In this document: in pieces, positions 21,855 through 31,139 of the stretch | Layout: the number at the start of each line of letters is the position of its first letter | Numbering within the stretch: position 1 is the stretch's first letter | Source: Thalassospira profundimaris | Lineage (GTDB): Bacteria; Pseudomonadota; Alphaproteobacteria; Rhodospirillales; Thalassospiraceae | Reading direction: 5' to 3' | DNA length: 64,000 bases | NCBI RefSeq assembly: GCF_003326795.1 | Contig: NZ_JPWI01000001.1 | Span: forward strand, 806,001 to 870,000 | Notes under the pieces: model-generated | Seen by the model: the letters and a program-made list of their open reading frames with translations, nothing else | Database searches by the model: none | Told to the model about the DNA's origin: nothing | Position numbers and translations under genes: made by a program

Positions 21855-21893
21855 AAAAAACGGGGTGGTTTGTGACTACCCCGTTTTGCTTTT
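21855..21893 (+). terminator. Rho-independent terminator after the RTX gene
   Basis: A 12-13 bp stem (AAAACGGGGTGGT with ACTACCCCGTTTT, one G-T pair) and a 5-nt loop is followed by TTTTGCTTTT. It begins 24 bases after the RTX stop codon and also faces the end of the convergent dus gene, so it may act in both directions. Confidence 0.85.
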
Positions 21894-21914
21894 CAGCCAG
21901 ATTAAGCCGGACCT

Positions 21915-22913
21915 CTATTCCGCAGCGATTGGAACGTCTTGCTGCTGATTTTCCGGAAGCGACATGTCGTGGCACAGCTTGGCGCGCAGGTCATCAATGG
22001 CATTGATGCGTTTGATTTCGTCAAAGCAGGTCGCCCCTTGGGCATGGCTTTTGCGGATCAGCGCCATCCATTGCTTGATACGACCGGCCTGATGGTGTTC
22101 GGGCGCCCCGTCCAAATCCATCAGATCACAATAGGCCAGCAACATCGCCAACACATCCGCCCAGCTTTGCTTGGGGACATGTGCCCCGCCTTCAAAGGCC
22201 TTGATCCGGTTGGCAAGATCAGGGGCGGCAATGGCCCCCCGGCCAATCATAAAGCTGTCGCAGCCCGATATGTCGCGGCATTTTTCATAATCCGCAACGT
22301 CCCAGATTTCACCATTCCCGGTCATGCCAATGGAAATGGCTTCGCGAATACGCGCCAGATATTCCCAATGGGCGGGTGGTTTGTAACCTTCAAGCTTGGT
22401 CCGCGCATGCACCGTCAGGTGTTGTGCACCACCGGCCTCAACCGCGCGTGCGATATCAAGAAACAGTTCCTTGTCGCTAAAGCCCAACCGGACCTTTGCA
22501 CTGACGGGAATGTCGGCGGGAACGGCACGACGAACGGCTGAGACAATGTGAAACAGATTGTCCGGACATTTCAAAAGAGATGCACCGGCTTCGCGTTTGT
22601 TCACGGTTTTGGACGGACAGCCGAAATTGATATCAATGCCCGGCGCGCCAAGTGTGGTCGCAAAGGCCGCATTTTCACCCATCAGTTCCGGATCGTGGCC
22701 CATCAACTGAACCAGAACAGGCACACCAGACAGCGTTTTGCCGCCATTTAGCAATTCCGGGCAATAGCGATGAAACACATGGGCCGGAAACAGGTTTTGC
22801 GATACGCGGATAAATTCGGTCACGCACAGGTCGAACCCGCCGGTCGTGCTCAGCAATTGCCGCACGCGCCAGTCAACAAGTCCTTCCATTGGTGCAAGCA
22901 CCAGATGCGTCAT
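21915..22913 (-). CDS. dusC: tRNA-dihydrouridine synthase (DusC-like)
   Basis: This FMN enzyme reduces uridines of the tRNA D-loop with NAD(P)H. The sequence opens with L-A-P-M-E-G (flavin-binding loop) and 'CVTEFIRV'. It contains the catalytic-cysteine motif 'INFGCPSKTVNKREAGA', the 'VSAKVRLG' strand, 'LTVHART' and 'FMIGRGAIA' (phosphate-binding). At about 332 residues it is the usual length. I chose the ATG at 22913 because AGGA lies upstream; the ATG at 22934 has no visible ribosome binding site. DusC (U16) rather than DusA or DusB is suggested by 'CVTEF' and the overall pattern, but assignment among the paralogues is less certain than the family. It is convergent with the RTX gene. Confidence 0.9.
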   Translation of the reverse strand: MTHLVLAPMEGLVDWRVRQLLSTTGGFDLCVTEFIRVSQNLFPAHVFHRYCPELLNGGKTLSGVPVLVQLMGHDPELMGENAAFATTLGAPGIDINFGCPSKTVNKREAGASLLKCPDNLFHIVSAVRRAVPADIPVSAKVRLGFSDKELFLDIARAVEAGGAQHLTVHARTKLEGYKPPAHWEYLARIREAISIGMTGNGEIWDVADYEKCRDISGCDSFMIGRGAIAAPDLANRIKAFEGGAHVPKQSWADVLAMLLAYCDLMDLDGAPEHHQAGRIKQWMALIRKSHAQGATCFDEIKRINAIDDLRAKLCHDMSLPENQQQDVPIAAE

Positions 22914-23110
22914 CGTCAGGATGTCCTGTTTCATGAAATCGGATGGCGGCTTTTATCATATATGGGTCAAGCGTGCCGGTGAAAAATCACAGATCAGCAT
23001 TGAACCATGCGGGGGAGGATTGGCAAAATAAGGCGGAAAAAGCGCATTGCTGACACCTTTCCAGCGAATTTGCGCAGTAAATTTACAGCATCAAAAACAA
23101 CAATGAAGCG

Positions 23111-23134
23111 CCCGATGATCGCATCGGGCAGGAG
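23111..23134 (+). promoter_or_regulatory. Small hairpin abutting the Shine-Dalgarno of the 49-aa gene
   Basis: CCCGATG and CATCGGG form a perfect 7-bp stem with a 4-nt loop (23111-23128), directly followed by CAGGAGTG, the likely ribosome binding site of the gene starting at 23143. It could affect translation or mRNA stability. There is no U-run, so it is not a terminator. Confidence 0.45.
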
Positions 23135-23142
23135 TGAAAAGC

Positions 23143-23292
23143 ATGCTGTATATTTTTGAAAGTGCCTTTGATGAAGTCGAAGCCGTTTCGCGCGAAGCCC
23201 GCGAGAAACTTTCCGGCCTTGAAGCGGTTTTGAAATCGACTGCAGAAAGTCTTCAGGTTCTCAAAGATCGTCTGGAACAGACTGCCTCCTGA
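23143..23292 (+). CDS. Small 49-residue protein, paralogue of the downstream 51-residue protein
   Basis: An ATG preceded by AGGAG (23130-23134) opens a 49-codon frame ending in TGA. The product begins M-L-Y-I-F-E-S-A-F-D-E-V-E-A and ends with 'LQVLKDRLEQTAS'. It has heptad-like spacing of Leu/Val/Ala and is probably one or two alpha-helices or a short coiled coil. It aligns without gaps with the product of the gene at 23496 (shared M-L-Y-I-x-E-x-A-x-D-E-x-E-A, R-E-x-R-E, L-K-D-x-L), which strongly supports both as real genes. There is no signal peptide or membrane segment. Function is unknown to me. Confidence 0.75.
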   Translation: MLYIFESAFDEVEAVSREAREKLSGLEAVLKSTAESLQVLKDRLEQTAS

Positions 23293-23413
23293 CCCGTTAA
23301 GGGGTTATTCCGTATCGCGATATTTCAAGGGAAATGATCACAAGCGCAGGCATCAGGTTTGCGCCGGATTGATCTATGTCTTTGAAATGAAATCCCGGTT
23401 GGCACATGCTTGG

Positions 23414-23422
23414 TGCTATAAT
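23414..23422 (+). promoter_or_regulatory. Candidate extended -10 promoter for the 51-aa gene
   Basis: TGCTATAAT matches the extended -10 pattern TGnTATAAT exactly. It lies about 75 bases upstream of the ATG at 23496. No good -35 is seen at 17 bp, which extended -10 promoters tolerate. The two small genes may therefore be transcribed separately. Confidence 0.45.
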
Positions 23423-23495
23423 CAAAGCGTGTCAGCCCGACAAGATGCAAGTCAGCTTTTCGGGATGTGCCGAGAAGCCAGCAGGAGGATTGACT

Positions 23496-23651
23496 ATGCT
23501 CTATATCGTTGAAAAAGCATTGGACGAACTTGAAGCAATGCCGCGTGAAAAACGCGAAGGCCTTGCTCACCTTGATCGCGAAATCAATGACGCGGTCGAA
23601 AAGCTTAAAATCCTCAAGGACAAGCTCAAGGAAGAAGCAGATCAGAAATAG
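23496..23651 (+). CDS. Small 51-residue helical protein, paralogue of the 49-residue protein
   Basis: The gene starts with ATG after AGGAGGA (23483-23489). The product is charged (many E, K, D, R), with a predicted continuous amphipathic helix in its second half ('EINDAVEKLKILKDKLKEEA'). It shares its first 14 positions and the L-K-D-x-L motif with the gene 200 bases upstream, so the pair arose by duplication. A terminator follows directly. No known family is recognised; an oligomerising regulatory or structural microprotein would fit, but that is a guess. Confidence 0.8.
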   Translation: MLYIVEKALDELEAMPREKREGLAHLDREINDAVEKLKILKDKLKEEADQK

Positions 23652-23674
23652 CGCTGAGCTGCTGTCAGATTTTC

Positions 23675-23709
23675 AAAGGCCGTACAGGAAGTGGTGCGGC
23701 CTTTTATTT
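23675..23709 (+). terminator. Rho-independent terminator, probably bidirectional
   Basis: AAAGGCCG pairs with CGGCCTTT around a loop of about 14 bases, followed by TATTTTG on the plus strand and preceded by TTT-rich sequence for the minus strand. It ends the small-protein gene and overlaps the last codons of the convergent meaB. Confidence 0.75.
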
Positions 23710-24768
23710 TGTCTGTGCGGGATTGGTTTTAATCAGGCCCAGCAATTCCTCGACCGCGGCGGTCGGATTGGTGGTACCGGCAAGGACGTCAGTTTCCAGT
23801 GCGGACAGGCGTGATGCAACGTCATCGCGGTGGGTAAAGGTTTCAAGCAACCGGTCGCGCAGCATGGTCCACATCCAGTCGCGCTGTTGACGGGCGCGCT
23901 TGGCAGCAAACTCGCCTTCCTTTTCCATCACCACGCGGTGCTGGTTGATCAGGTCCCAGATGTTATCAAGCCCGTCATTGATCAGGGCGGAAACCATCAC
24001 TGATTGCGGACGCCAGTGTTTGCTGGTGGGCTGCAGAATTCGCAAAGCTGAGGAATACTCACGTTTTGCTTCGCGGGCCTTTGCCGGATCTGCATCGGCC
24101 TTGTTAACCGCAATCAGATCGGCGATTTCAAGTACGCCTTTCTTGATGCCCTGCAGCTCATCCCCGGCGCCGGGAAGCATCAGCACCAGAAAGAAATCGG
24201 TCATCTGCGCGACCATGGTTTCGCTTTGTCCGGCTCCGACGGTTTCGACCAGAACAACATCAAATCCGGCCGCCTCGCACAGCAAGATGGTTTCGCGGGT
24301 CATGCGATTGACCCCGCCCAGATAGCCACTGCTGGGGGACGGGCGGATATAGGCATTGGGATCAATCGAAAGCTCGTTCATCCGGGTCTTGTCGCCCAGA
24401 ATAGAGCCACCTGATCGCGCACTGGTCGGGTCAACCGCCAGAACCGCGACCTTTTTGCCTGCGCGGGTCAGGTTCTTGCCAAAGGCCTCAATAAAGGTGG
24501 ATTTGCCTACACCGGGAACACCCGTGATGCCAATGCGATGGGCGCCGCCGGTATGGGGCATCAGGCGGGCAAGAACCGCTTGGGCCTGTTCGAAATGGCC
24601 TGGGTTGCGGCTTTCGACCAGTGTGATCGCCCGAGACAGGATGGTACGATCACCGGCAAGAACACCATCCACCAGTTCATCGGTGGACAGAACACGTCTG
24701 CGCAAGGCCTTGCGCGGGCTGATATTGCCGCCCGTGCCTGCGGGTATGGTGCGCAGTGTTTCTTTCAC
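23704..24768 (-). CDS. meaB: Methylmalonyl-CoA mutase-associated GTPase MeaB
   Basis: MeaB-family G3E GTPases gate loading of adenosylcobalamin into methylmalonyl-CoA mutase and protect the enzyme from inactivation. Visible motifs are Walker A G-V-P-G-V-G-K-S-T (about residues 83-91), 'AVDPTSARSGGSILGDKTRM' (switch/Mg region), 'VETVGAGQSE' (Walker B/switch II) and N-K-A-D (guanine specificity). I favour the GTG at 24768 because AAGGAAG lies just upstream (354 aa); an ATG at 24783 has no clear ribosome binding site. It is the third gene of the minus-strand run mutA-mutB-meaB, 78 bases after mutB, which fixes its partner as MCM rather than isobutyryl-CoA mutase. Confidence 0.93.
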   Translation of the reverse strand: MKETLRTIPAGTGGNISPRKALRRRVLSTDELVDGVLAGDRTILSRAITLVESRNPGHFEQAQAVLARLMPHTGGAHRIGITGVPGVGKSTFIEAFGKNLTRAGKKVAVLAVDPTSARSGGSILGDKTRMNELSIDPNAYIRPSPSSGYLGGVNRMTRETILLCEAAGFDVVLVETVGAGQSETMVAQMTDFFLVLMLPGAGDELQGIKKGVLEIADLIAVNKADADPAKAREAKREYSSALRILQPTSKHWRPQSVMVSALINDGLDNIWDLINQHRVVMEKEGEFAAKRARQQRDWMWTMLRDRLLETFTHRDDVASRLSALETDVLAGTTNPTAAVEELLGLIKTNPAQTK

Positions 24769-24846
24769 CGATGCTTCCTTCATGAATGCCAAATCAATGC
24801 CATATACCCGTCAGGGTATGGGCAGATGCAGGAAGAAGCAACCAGA

Positions 24847-27000
24847 TCAGGCTGCTTCCTCGCCCGCTTGGTTCAGCTTTTCTAGCAGGTCGCCAGCAGC
24901 TTCGGCAATGACCGTTCCGGGCGGGAAGATCGCCTCGGCACCGGCTTCATAAAGCTTGTCGAAATCCTGTGGCGGGATCACGCCGCCAGCAACGATCATG
25001 ATGTCGTCACGACCGAGCTTGTCGAGTTCGGCGCGAAGCTGCGGCACAAGGGTCAGGTGGCCAGCGGCCAATGAACTTGCACCAACGATATGCACGTCGT
25101 TTTCAACGGCCTGTTTGGCGGCTTCTTCAGGGGTCTGGAACAGCGGGCCGATATCCACATCAAAGCCAAGATCGGCAAAGGCCGTGGCGATGACTTTCTG
25201 GCCGCGGTCATGCCCGTCCTGTCCCATCTTGGCAATCAGGATGCGCGGACGGCGACCTTCATTGGCCTCAAATTCCGTGATCAGGCGATCAACCTTGGCC
25301 AGTGCTTCGTTATTAGCGCCGACTTCGGTTTTGTAAACGCCAGAGATCGAGCGAATAACAGCCTGATGACGGCCATAGACCTTTTCAAGCGCATCGGAAA
25401 TCTCGCCCACAGTGCATTTTGCACGTGCGGCCTGAACGGCAAGTTCAAGCAGGTTGCCCGTGCCGCTATCTGCGGCATTGGTCAGTGCGGTCAGCGCATT
25501 TTCAACCACGCCATTGTCACGTTCAGCCCGCAGGCGTTCCAGTTTTGCGATCTGCTGGCGGCGGACTTCGGCGTTGTCGACCTGAAGCACGTCAACCGGG
25601 CGATCATCGGTCACACGGTATTTGTTCACACCAACCAGTGTCTGACGGCCGCTATCAATCCGGGCCTGTGTGCGGGCGGCGGCTTCTTCGATGCGCATTT
25701 TGGGAATGCCGGCTTCGATCGCCTTGGCCATGCCGCCCTGTTCCTCTACCTCGGCGATGTGGGCCCATGCCTTTTCCGCCAGATCGCGGGTCAGGCGTTC
25801 GACGTAATATGAACCACCCCACGGATCGATAACATTGGTGGTGCCGCTTTCCTGTTGCAGGAACAGCTGGGTGTTACGCGCAATCCGGGCCGAGAAATCA
25901 GTCGGCAATGCCAGTGCCTCGTCCAGTGCATTGGTATGCAGCGACTGTGTATGGCCCTGTGTGGAAGCCATGGCTTCGACACAGGTGCGGATGACGTTGT
26001 TAAATACGTCCTGCGCGGTCAGCGACCAGCCAGAAGTCTGGCTATGAGTACGCAGCGAAAGCGACTTGGGGTTTTGCGGATCAAACTGTTTGATCAGTTT
26101 TGCCCAGATCATGCGGGCTGCGCGCATCTTGGCAATTTCCATGAAGAAATTCATGCCAATCGCCCAGAAGAATGACAGGCGCGGCGCGAATTTATCAATC
26201 GGAAGACCCGCAGCCTGACCCGCACGGGCATATTCGATGCCATCGGCCAGGGTATAGGCCAGTTCAAGATCAGCGGTCGCACCCGCTTCTTGCATGTGAT
26301 AGCCGGAAATCGAGATCGAGTTGAATTTCGGCATGTTTTGCGAGGTAAAGGCAAAGATGTCCGAAATGATCCGCATCGATGGTTTCGGCGGATAGATATA
26401 GGTGTTGCGCACCATGAATTCTTTGAGGATGTCGTTCTGGATGGTGCCCGAAAGCTGTTCGTGCTTCACACCCTGTTCTTCGGCGGCCGCAATATAAAGC
26501 GCCATCACCGGAAGAACCGCACCATTCATCGTCATGGAAACCGACATCTGATCAAGCGGGATGCCATCAAAGAGCGTCCGCATGTCATAGATGCTGTCAA
26601 TCGCAACACCGGCCATGCCGACATCGCCGGTTACGCGGGGATGATCGCTGTCATAGCCGCGATGGGTGGCAAGGTCGAAGGCAATCGACAGGCCCTTTTG
26701 ACCGGCGGCAAGGTTGCGGCGATAGAAGGCGTTGGATTCTTCGGCGGTCGAGAAACCGGCATACTGGCGGATGGTCCAGGGGCGCTGCACATACATGGTC
26801 GGATAGGGACCGCGCAAAAATGGCGGCATGCCCGGCATGGTGGCAAGATGATCAATGCCATCAAGATCCTTGGGGCCGTAAACCGGTTTGACGTCAATGC
26901 CTTCTGGCGTTGTCCAGGGGGCGGACTGGAACGGGTCCTTGGCCCCGGCAGATGCGCCGTCAAACAGCGGAAGGTCGGAGAAATCAGGAATGCGGGACAT
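24847..27000 (-). CDS. mutB: Methylmalonyl-CoA mutase, large (alpha) subunit
   Basis: It converts (R)-methylmalonyl-CoA to succinyl-CoA with adenosylcobalamin, the last step of propionyl-CoA degradation. The 717 residues match the family length. An N-terminal TIM barrel includes '[20 protein letters not shown]' and '[12 protein letters not shown]'. The C-terminal B12 domain has the D-x-H-x-x-G base-off signature in '[12 protein letters not shown]', plus '[10 protein letters not shown]' and '[10 protein letters not shown]'. The ATG at 27000 has GGGGAG upstream, lying inside the last codons of mutA; only two bases separate the mutA stop from this ATG, so translation is probably coupled. The pair should form an alpha/beta heterodimer in the cytoplasm. 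Confidence 0.97.
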   Translation of the reverse strand: MSRIPDFSDLPLFDGASAGAKDPFQSAPWTTPEGIDVKPVYGPKDLDGIDHLATMPGMPPFLRGPYPTMYVQRPWTIRQYAGFSTAEESNAFYRRNLAAGQKGLSIAFDLATHRGYDSDHPRVTGDVGMAGVAIDSIYDMRTLFDGIPLDQMSVSMTMNGAVLPVMALYIAAAEEQGVKHEQLSGTIQNDILKEFMVRNTYIYPPKPSMRIISDIFAFTSQNMPKFNSISISGYHMQEAGATADLELAYTLADGIEYARAGQAAGLPIDKFAPRLSFFWAIGMNFFMEIAKMRAARMIWAKLIKQFDPQNPKSLSLRTHSQTSGWSLTAQDVFNNVIRTCVEAMASTQGHTQSLHTNALDEALALPTDFSARIARNTQLFLQQESGTTNVIDPWGGSYYVERLTRDLAEKAWAHIAEVEEQGGMAKAIEAGIPKMRIEEAAARTQARIDSGRQTLVGVNKYRVTDDRPVDVLQVDNAEVRRQQIAKLERLRAERDNGVVENALTALTNAADSGTGNLLELAVQAARAKCTVGEISDALEKVYGRHQAVIRSISGVYKTEVGANNEALAKVDRLITEFEANEGRRPRILIAKMGQDGHDRGQKVIATAFADLGFDVDIGPLFQTPEEAAKQAVENDVHIVGASSLAAGHLTLVPQLRAELDKLGRDDIMIVAGGVIPPQDFDKLYEAGAEAIFPPGTVIAEAAGDLLEKLNQAGEEAA

Positions 27001-27002
27001 GG

Positions 27003-29051
27003 TTATTTCTCCCCCCGTTTGCCAAGAAGGTGATCAAGGGCCGTGCCACAGATCGCCAGAACGTCTGCGCCGACATAGATGAATTCATCAATTCCGGCGG
27101 CTTCGTAATCAGCGCGCGCCTCGCCCGGATGACCGGCAAGATAGACATATGTTGCACCGGCCGATTTCAGGGCCCTGGCAACGTTACCGGCGATTTCGCC
27201 ATATTGCGGATCAGATCCGCAGATCACGGCGATCTTTGCGCCACTATTGGCAAATGCACTTGCGGCCGCATCGGCGTCTTCAAAGCCGTTATTGGTGATG
27301 GCTTCGATCCCGCCTGCTTCAAAGAAGTTACGGGCAAAGGTTGCGCGTGCGGTGTGCTGGGCAACCTTGCCCAGATTGGCAAGGAAGACTTGCGGGAAGC
27401 TGCCTGATTTTGCCTTGTGCGTATCAGCACGTTTGCGCAGCGCTTCAAAACTTTCCGACAGACGATGAGGCGTCAGTGCCGCAACGCGCGCCGCGGCGCT
27501 GGTACCATAAAGGTCGGTAAAGATATGACCGATGGTCGCACCGGAACGGGCGGCCTCCATCATGGATGCAAGGTCTTTGCCAACCGTGCCGTCATATTTG
27601 GTCTGGCGTGCCTTGGCCTCAGCCCGGATGGTCTCAAGGTCGGGCAGATCACATTTGACCTTTGCTTCGGCGATGTTGGGGAATTCCGAAACGCCGGTCA
27701 GCGGATCGCGTCTCGTTGCCAGACGTTTTTCGCGCGTTTGCCAGACAGTCTCGATTTCAGATTTCAGCGAACCGCTGGCAAGGACCTTGATGATGCCACC
27801 GGCTGCTTCAAGCGACTGGAACTTGCTCCACGCCGTTTGCGCCAGTTCCTTGGTCAGATTTTCGATGAACCATGATCCGCCAGCCGGATCAATGACGCGA
27901 TGAACATTGCTTTCTTCCTGCAAGATCAGTTGGGTATTGCGCGCGATACGCCGTGCAAAACCATCGGGCAAACCGATCAGGTGGTCATAGGGCAGGCAGG
28001 TAACACTGTCCGCACCGCCAAGACCGGCAGCAAAGCTGGTGACGGTGGTGCGCAGCATATTGACCCAGGGATCCACCTTGCTAAGCGACATTTCGGCAGA
28101 CACCGCATTGATGGAAATCGTTGCGTCCTGTGCGCCGGATGCGGAAAGCACGCGGCTCAACATCATGCGAAGCGCACGCAGTTTGGCAATCCCGGCAAAG
28201 AAGTCGGTGCCGATTGCGACATTAAAGACCATGGCACCGGCGGCCTGATCAACGGCCATACCGGCATCGGTCAGGGCACGCAGATATGTCACACCCGAGG
28301 CAAGCAAACATGCCAGTTCCTGACCATCGGTGGCGCCTGCATTGTAATAGGGTGCTCCATTGACCGAAATCGCGGTTGCCAGCGGGAAAAGATCAATCAG
28401 TTCGCAGGCAACAGACGCCGCATGATTGATGGCATCCTCTGCGTTGCAGGGCAGGGCGCCGGTTGCCGCAAGAGTGCCAATCGGATCAATATTAAAGGCC
28501 GGGGCTGCTTCATCCGCGCCCTCGGCATTGGCGATGTGGGCGGCCAGAAGGGCCGCAGCGGGAACGCCAGCCGCACCCGCATCAAGACCGATGGTCGCAA
28601 GATTGGTGTAAACGTCATCAAGGGTCAGTTGAAGGTCCGCCAGACAATGAATGGCAACCCCGTCAACGCCGACTTCACCCGACGAAATTTCGCGCCCCTG
28701 ACGGGCAGCGGCATCAAGTTTGAGTGTGATAGAAGTCGCGCCATTTTCAAGATCTTCGAGAATGGCGGCATTGGTCAGTTTGGGGTCGGGATGGGCATGC
28801 AGTTGGCGGATGTCCCAACCGGTCACCGTTTCGCGCGGCTCGACCGAGGCATTAAGAACTTCGTGGATCAGCCGGGTTGCATCATCCTGATCGTCATTGG
28901 TGTAGATCGGCTGTACGGCGAATCCGTCAAGCGTCTGGGTCACAAGCTTTTTCTCGAAGGGGGCACCTTTAAGGGCCTCTTCGGCAAGTTTGCGCCAGCT
29001 TGCGTAATCAGCAGATGGAAACTCGGATGCAAGTTTAAGCGGGTCGGACAT
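27003..29051 (-). CDS. mutA: Methylmalonyl-CoA mutase, small (beta) subunit
   Basis: This is the non-catalytic partner of MutB, with the same domain order: barrel ('[20 protein letters not shown]', '[20 protein letters not shown]'), then a B12-like domain. In the latter, '[17 protein letters not shown]' replaces the D-x-H-x-x-G of the large subunit, so it cannot ligate cobalamin. That is normal for MutA. I chose the ATG at 29051 (682 aa), preceded by GGGAG and starting M-S-D-P-L-K-L; the frame stays open upstream to 29165 but that stretch lies in leader sequence. It is the first gene of the operon and follows a cobalamin riboswitch by about 140 bases. Confidence 0.95.
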   Translation of the reverse strand: MSDPLKLASEFPSADYASWRKLAEEALKGAPFEKKLVTQTLDGFAVQPIYTNDDQDDATRLIHEVLNASVEPRETVTGWDIRQLHAHPDPKLTNAAILEDLENGATSITLKLDAAARQGREISSGEVGVDGVAIHCLADLQLTLDDVYTNLATIGLDAGAAGVPAAALLAAHIANAEGADEAAPAFNIDPIGTLAATGALPCNAEDAINHAASVACELIDLFPLATAISVNGAPYYNAGATDGQELACLLASGVTYLRALTDAGMAVDQAAGAMVFNVAIGTDFFAGIAKLRALRMMLSRVLSASGAQDATISINAVSAEMSLSKVDPWVNMLRTTVTSFAAGLGGADSVTCLPYDHLIGLPDGFARRIARNTQLILQEESNVHRVIDPAGGSWFIENLTKELAQTAWSKFQSLEAAGGIIKVLASGSLKSEIETVWQTREKRLATRRDPLTGVSEFPNIAEAKVKCDLPDLETIRAEAKARQTKYDGTVGKDLASMMEAARSGATIGHIFTDLYGTSAAARVAALTPHRLSESFEALRKRADTHKAKSGSFPQVFLANLGKVAQHTARATFARNFFEAGGIEAITNNGFEDADAAASAFANSGAKIAVICGSDPQYGEIAGNVARALKSAGATYVYLAGHPGEARADYEAAGIDEFIYVGADVLAICGTALDHLLGKRGEK

Positions 29052-29189
29052 GGTTTCTCCCGGCTTGGTTTCTTTCCGTCTGGTTGGCGTTATATGGGGA
29101 TGACTGCCAGATGACGGAACGTTCCCAAATATTATTTTACTACGGATTCCCAGTACCCGGTACACCCCGCCCGGCCCATTTCAAACCAG

Positions 29190-29345
29190 GGAAACATTAT
29201 CGGTATTCTGACTCGTGCAAAGGGCTGACCGCCTTATGCACTTACAGTTGCGGGGGCAGTTCCGGGTTTGGCAATAACGCATTAACGTCTGGCCGCACCG
29301 GATTCCCGACGATATTTCCCGGTCACATTCGCGACAGGCCGGTTT
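29190..29345 (-). promoter_or_regulatory. Cobalamin (B12) riboswitch in the mutA leader
   Basis: Read on the minus strand, the conserved core elements occur in order: GGGAATCCGGTG (29308-29297), GCCAAACCCGGAACTGCCC then CCGCAACTGTAA (about 29272-29243), and the B12-box-like GAGTCAGAATACCG (about 29214-29201). This is the usual order of the AdoCbl/MeCbl aptamer. Complementary CCGGCC (29342-29337) and GGCCGG (29176-29171) could form an outer closing helix or an alternative stem. Limits are approximate. The aptamer lies 140-300 bases upstream of the mutA start on the same strand, so it should sense cobalamin and control mutA-mutB-meaB. Confidence 0.9.
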
Positions 29346-29630
29346 ATAGCATCTGACATTAATTCCGTAAATAGGCATGGAAATACCTATTTCGACTTAG
29401 ATACCAGATCAAAGGTGATGTTTCCGTAACGTCATGTGTCAGAATTCATTCGATTTTTCCGCAGTGCACACCCTTTGCGGTGTCCTGTGCTGCCGCGACA
29501 AGTCGTCTTATACTTTGGCGGCACGATGCCTGATCGCAAAGCTATGTGGCAAAAAATCGGCAGGTTTAACCAATTTGACATTTTCATCTGTCAGTTTGGG
29601 GCTGTCCCAAATCTCGGAGTATCGCCATCC

Positions 29631-30053
29631 ATGAACGCGCTTAGCGCCATGCCGTCGCAAATTGGTCCTGATGGACTGGTTGCATTTGCTGACGACAGCC
29701 CCAGTGCCAAGGCCGCACTCGAAACAGTGTTGCGTCGGGCCGGATATGACGTGGCCGGTTTTGATTGTGCCGACGATCTGATCGATCAACTTGACGGGCT
29801 TTATCCCCGTGCCATCATTCTTGATATTGAAATGCCGGGCATGAGCGGCTTTGAGGCATTTTGCGAAATTCGTCGCCGTTATCCTGATGCGGTGAATGTG
29901 CCTGTATTCTTCTTTTCAGCCCATTATGACGCAGATACGCGCGCCCAGGCGGATGCATTGGGCGCGGCTGACTTCATCAGCAAGGATGCCAGCCCGACTG
30001 TGGTGCTTGAACAGCTTAATCGGGTGCTGGGTCATTCCATGAGTGCTTGCTAG
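29631..30053 (+). CDS. Single-domain response regulator (CheY-like receiver)
   Basis: The 140-residue protein is one receiver domain: acidic pair in 'VAFADDSPSAK', phosphoacceptor Asp in 'IILDIEMPGMSG', Ser in 'FFFSAHYD' and conserved Lys in 'DFISKDAS'. There is no output domain, so it probably acts by protein contact, as CheY or DivK types do. The ATG at 29631 has GGAG 11 bases upstream; the longer frame from 29436 lacks a ribosome binding site and encodes non-receiver residues. No kinase is adjacent; the histidine kinase at 33.1-34.5 kb is the nearest. Target unknown. Confidence 0.88.
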   Translation: MNALSAMPSQIGPDGLVAFADDSPSAKAALETVLRRAGYDVAGFDCADDLIDQLDGLYPRAIILDIEMPGMSGFEAFCEIRRRYPDAVNVPVFFFSAHYDADTRAQADALGAADFISKDASPTVVLEQLNRVLGHSMSAC

Positions 30054-30084
30054 GCATCTGTCCGTTTAAATTGATCTGACTGCC

Positions 30085-30107
30085 ACGCCCTGCCTTATGC
30101 AGGGCGT
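30085..30107 (+). terminator. Hairpin between the receiver gene and phhA
   Basis: ACGCCCTGC and GCAGGGCGT form a perfect 9-bp stem with a 5-nt loop, followed by TGTTGTCT on the plus strand. The U-run is weak. It overlaps the phhA stop codon region, so both convergent genes may use it. Confidence 0.5.
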
Positions 30108-31000
30108 TGTTGTCTCCGGGGTTCCTGTTTGCGGGGTTCCTGCCCAAGTGCAATGATGCTGTCGGCATTGCCATGCACATGATAGAGCCGGTCGGTGGGC
30201 AGTATTGTTGCCGGATCAATGGCGGGTTTATCGACCAGCCGTTCATAGACAGGTGCCATGGGGACTTTCATCGCATCAAACAGCTGATCGTAGCTTTCCA
30301 GAACGAAATAGGTTTTCTGGAAATCATCAATTGCATAGTCGGTCGCCATGACCCGTTCGAGATCAAAGGCCACGCGGTTGGGGGTCGGATCGGTGACGGA
30401 ATAAATGGTCTCGGTCTGGGATGACAGCATCCCTGCGCCATAGGCCCGCAATCCATGATCGGTCATGATCAGGCCGAACTCGACCATGTACCAGTACATG
30501 CGCGCCAGGTTCTTAAGACCCCCCATGGCAATGGCCTCGGGGCCTTTTGCGCCATAAGCGGCCAGATAATCGGCAAAGACCGGATCATACAGCATCGGTA
30601 CATGACCAAAGAAGTCATGGAAGATGTCCGGCTCCACCAGATAGTCCATTTCTTCGGGTTTGCGCAGCCAGACCGTGACCGGAAAACGCCGGTTTGCAAG
30701 ATGGTCAAAGAATACATCATCGGGAACAAGGCCCGGAACAGCGACCAGATGCCAACCGGTTGCGGCATGAAGCTGTTCGCTTACGCGGTTGAAATGCGGA
30801 ATCTGATCGGCGGCATCCAGACGTGCGAGATTGCTGATATAGTCTTCTGCCGCATAGCCGGGCAGGATGCGTAACTGACGGGCATAAAGACGACGCCAAA
30901 GATCGTGTTCGGCTTCGGTATATGTGCCCCAGTCCTGCTGTATGGTGTAGTCATTATTGATGTGGCTGTAATCGCCACGAAGATTTTTTCCCTGATCCAT
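30095..31000 (-). CDS. phhA: Phenylalanine 4-hydroxylase
   Basis: This non-haem iron, tetrahydropterin-dependent enzyme turns phenylalanine into tyrosine. The iron ligands are visible: H128 and H133 in 'PDIFHDFFGHVP' and E174 in 'YWYMVEFGL'. The length (301 aa) suits the bacterial monomeric form without an ACT regulatory domain. The ATG at 31000 is preceded by GAGGA; upstream in-frame ATGs (31042, 31012) lack one. The C-terminus ends in a short charged repeat ('EPRKQEPRRQQ') absent from the core fold. A Lrp/AsnC regulator is divergently encoded 139 bases away and is the likely regulator. No pterin dehydratase (phhB) is in the window. Confidence 0.96.
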   Translation of the reverse strand: MDQGKNLRGDYSHINNDYTIQQDWGTYTEAEHDLWRRLYARQLRILPGYAAEDYISNLARLDAADQIPHFNRVSEQLHAATGWHLVAVPGLVPDDVFFDHLANRRFPVTVWLRKPEEMDYLVEPDIFHDFFGHVPMLYDPVFADYLAAYGAKGPEAIAMGGLKNLARMYWYMVEFGLIMTDHGLRAYGAGMLSSQTETIYSVTDPTPNRVAFDLERVMATDYAIDDFQKTYFVLESYDQLFDAMKVPMAPVYERLVDKPAIDPATILPTDRLYHVHGNADSIIALGQEPRKQEPRRQQRPA

Positions 31001-31139
31001 GGCCGTCCTCATTCGGGTTCTTGTGCCGTTTATGAGAATCATTTTACATCAATTTTAATGTCATTTTATGGCCAATAGGGTGTTGATATGCGCTATGATC
31101 GTCATATCATGACCTGATTGATATGATTTGAGGTTTAAA

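Noticed and set aside
27003..29051. MutA lacking the D-x-H-x-x-G cobalamin motif as a sign of a broken gene
   Set aside because: Small subunits of bacterial methylmalonyl-CoA mutase normally lack it; the frame is intact and coupled to mutB.
29436..29630. N-terminal extension of the receiver protein from an ATG at 29436
   Set aside because: The extension has no ribosome binding site and adds 65 residues with no receiver features; ATG 29631 gives a standard receiver.
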